Shown one piece after another: positions 63,501 through 64,000 of a stretch of 64,000 bases of DNA. Each line of letters starts with the position of its first letter. Within the stretch, counting starts at the first letter, position 1. The DNA is from CAYZJR01 sp964503045 (GTDB lineage Bacteria > Cyanobacteriota > Vampirovibrionia > Obscuribacterales > Obscuribacteraceae): positions 36,881-100,880 of the forward strand of contig CAZCZI010000020.1 in NCBI GenBank assembly GCA_964503045.1. The letters are read 5' to 3'. The notes below the pieces were generated by a model. The model was not told the DNA's origin. It searched no databases and worked only from the letters and a program-made list of their open reading frames with translations. The position numbers were made by a program, and so were the translations under genes.

Positions 63501-63924
63501 CTTTGGTTCGAAGAATGACCAAATTAAGGCCTCATCGGAAACAGAGAGAGAGATTGAACTGCAGGTCAAGAAAGTTGTAGACGACTGTAGATCAAATGTT
63601 GAGCAACTAGTGAAAACTCATCGACAGCAAGTTGAGCAGCTTGCTCAAGCACTCTTATCGAAGGAGACACTCTATTATCGAGACATTGTCGCCATCCTCG
63701 AACCCTCACGAACAGCGGAAGATGTGAACAGAGAGATTCTGGAAATGGGTGCACGCCAATTTGTCGGACGAAAGCCTGTCGTTAATCTCGACACAATTTC
63801 TGGACTTCAAAATCTCATATCTGGCGTCAAGAAATCAAATGGCAACGGCAATGGAAACGGTGCACACAGCGATAGCGAAAGTCCAGCAGGTCAGTCTGAG
63901 TCACAAGAAAAAACTACAGACTGA
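60526..63924 (+). CDS. FtsH-like membrane protein with three AAA modules and an M41 peptidase domain
   Basis: The 1132-residue protein has two N-terminal membrane helices (~6-21 and ~34-66) joined by a very short loop. Three AAA+ modules follow, each complete. Walker A: GSPGVGKT 141-148, GPPGVGKT 406-413, GRPGTGKT 667-674. Walker B: FIDEID at 198, 463 and 725. Arg-finger regions: RAGRMDR, RSGRFDR, RPGRFDR. The C-terminal M41 domain has HEAGH (889-893) and a third metal ligand candidate Asp965. Pore loops with aromatic residues differ (IFGLG, MWPGEG, RWVGLG). E. coli FtsH has one AAA module and ~644 residues. A stacked unfoldase-protease of membrane or cytoplasmic proteins is inferred. Confidence 0.9.
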   Translation: MKNWARWTLLTLWMVTLLLSSPWWNPFQSFPALLKYSVVSIIAAAIFGALVILMQFYILISIIFPLPPRADKNAPKSIWVKMFKFMMKDPPINPKAPQSLDELIGNERAKTEIREVIDMLANSQHYVESGADVPKGVLFVGSPGVGKTLFARAIANEVGIPFYVVEGSGLSGLIFGLGVVKLKTLFRKLRKHERAILFIDEIDSMAVRRQTDRGAGAVSDMNMTLNTLLTEMDGFHACKVLVIGATNNDGILDPALMRAGRMDRRIYFQMPTPEERRALFHYYIEKVVHSPEINYDDLVLLTANYSPAEIANVVNEAALVSRRPGGPNMVTTEMIRQALDRVSVGLERTLVNGVEISNTDPNIRLNHVVGIDDVKRDIGEIVDFLQHGDELRRMGAQIPKGIMMVGPPGVGKTMLAKAIANEAGVPFYGISAAYFTSMWPGEGAARIRALYNQARKNHAAIVFIDEIDALGGTVSEFGSERTKELNQILIELDGLGRSNVITIGSTNNEQSLDPAFLRSGRFDRKVYVGLPDAAARKIIFENYLSKVPHEDGIDLEEIAKVSINFSGADIATCVNEAAILAVRKGKSSVSAEEMEESADRISVTAGHKLNTSGLNLGRVPDIDVKLDDIKGMEEAKAEAAEVVALLKNAHLVQQAGLKAPKGILLVGRPGTGKTMLAKAIANEAGVAFYSLSGSDFVQRWVGLGAQRVRAVYEQARRSGKPAIVFIDEIDAVGHPRGVDWGAGGKQEHNQTLNQLLVEMDGFGKHKVLTIGATNSQDMLDQALLRPGRFDRHIEIPLPDLEGREAILAHYLKNTRVDTTVNTIDIARMTIWKSGADLAGIVNEAGLMAIRDGRSAISQIDLIQSIQRQSFGMAYSRNVLLEELTETAYHEAGHAIVAYFRNKRERIQVLTVVPRGEALGYSWKIDKEDRQAKNAVDLMVDIETLLGGFVAEQTFFETTTTGVGSDLEKVARLANHMIRHCGMGTFTFNTDVAFGSKNDQIKASSETEREIELQVKKVVDDCRSNVEQLVKTHRQQVEQLAQALLSKETLYYRDIVAILEPSRTAEDVNREILEMGARQFVGRKPVVNLDTISGLQNLISGVKKSNGNGNGNGAHSDSESPAGQSESQEKTTD

Positions 63925-64000
63925 GCTAGGGTAAACCCTCTAACGATCTGTTCATCCTAGCCCTAGAATGAAACTCGAGACTTCGCCAAGATCAAAGCTA

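Noticed and set aside
1..64000. CRISPR arrays, tRNA or rRNA genes
   Set aside because: No regularly spaced repeats, cloverleaf patterns or conserved rRNA segments were recognised by eye; a tRNAscan/Infernal run would be decisive.

Overview
The window looks like a chromosomal fragment of a Gram-negative-type bacterium with an outer membrane: it carries a TolC-like channel, an RND pump with a lipoprotein adaptor, dTDP-rhamnose synthesis, and many signal-peptide proteins. Large Ser/Thr kinases fused to TPR arrays, many TPR/LRR/secreted proteins of unknown role and a short housekeeping sigma factor fit the non-photosynthetic relatives of cyanobacteria (Vampirovibrionia/Obscuribacterales). That assignment is inference from gene content and has not been tested by phylogeny. 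A 100-N gap near the start is flanked by identical 55-bp ends, so the sequence is a draft scaffold. No rRNA, tRNA, CRISPR array, prophage or insertion sequence was recognised.

Layout. 1-516: scaffold join and a poorly defined ORF. 615-4855: a GT-C-like membrane protein, a higBA toxin-antitoxin pair with a clear operator, a small membrane protein and a phosphoribosyltransferase. 4894-13196: a surface-polysaccharide region with a GT2 glycosyltransferase, a sugar-phosphate transferase and rmlA, rmlB, rmlD and an rmlC-like gene, interrupted by a secreted Pro/Ala-rich protein and a coiled-coil protein. 13202-21528: secreted TPR and hypothetical proteins, a sigma factor with a partner gene, and a TolC-family channel. 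21611-26694: a hotdog thioesterase, then an APC-type permease, a KdpD-like kinase lacking the usual N-terminal domain, and a KdpE-like regulator; the 414-bp spacer before the kinase is rich in nested inverted repeats.

26717-45268: a TPR-fused predicted pseudokinase, a protein with a duplicated unknown domain, a divergent histidine kinase/response regulator pair followed by an LRR protein, a sugar-nucleotide dehydratase, a second GT-C-like protein, a tyrosine-phosphatase-like gene tail to tail with a canonical TPR-fused Ser/Thr kinase, an ATP-grasp enzyme, a TPR protein, and a tyrosine-recombinase-like protein that has lost its catalytic tyrosine. 45392-49944: CzcA/CzcB-type metal efflux. 50164-53446: an S4 RNA-binding protein and the dnaG-rpoD pair; dnaG seems to start at AUU behind a perfect Shine-Dalgarno sequence. 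53775-58666: dihydropyrimidinase, MurQ, a PhoR-like histidine kinase and thioredoxin.

58823-63924: a fasciclin protein, a membrane-anchored thioredoxin-like protein, a tiny membrane peptide resembling that protein's anchor, and an 1132-residue protein with three complete AAA ATPase modules followed by an FtsH-type M41 zinc peptidase domain. This last protein is the most unusual object in the window. Other items worth following up are the AUU start of dnaG, the degenerate recombinase, the pseudokinase, and the structured leader of the KdpD-like kinase.
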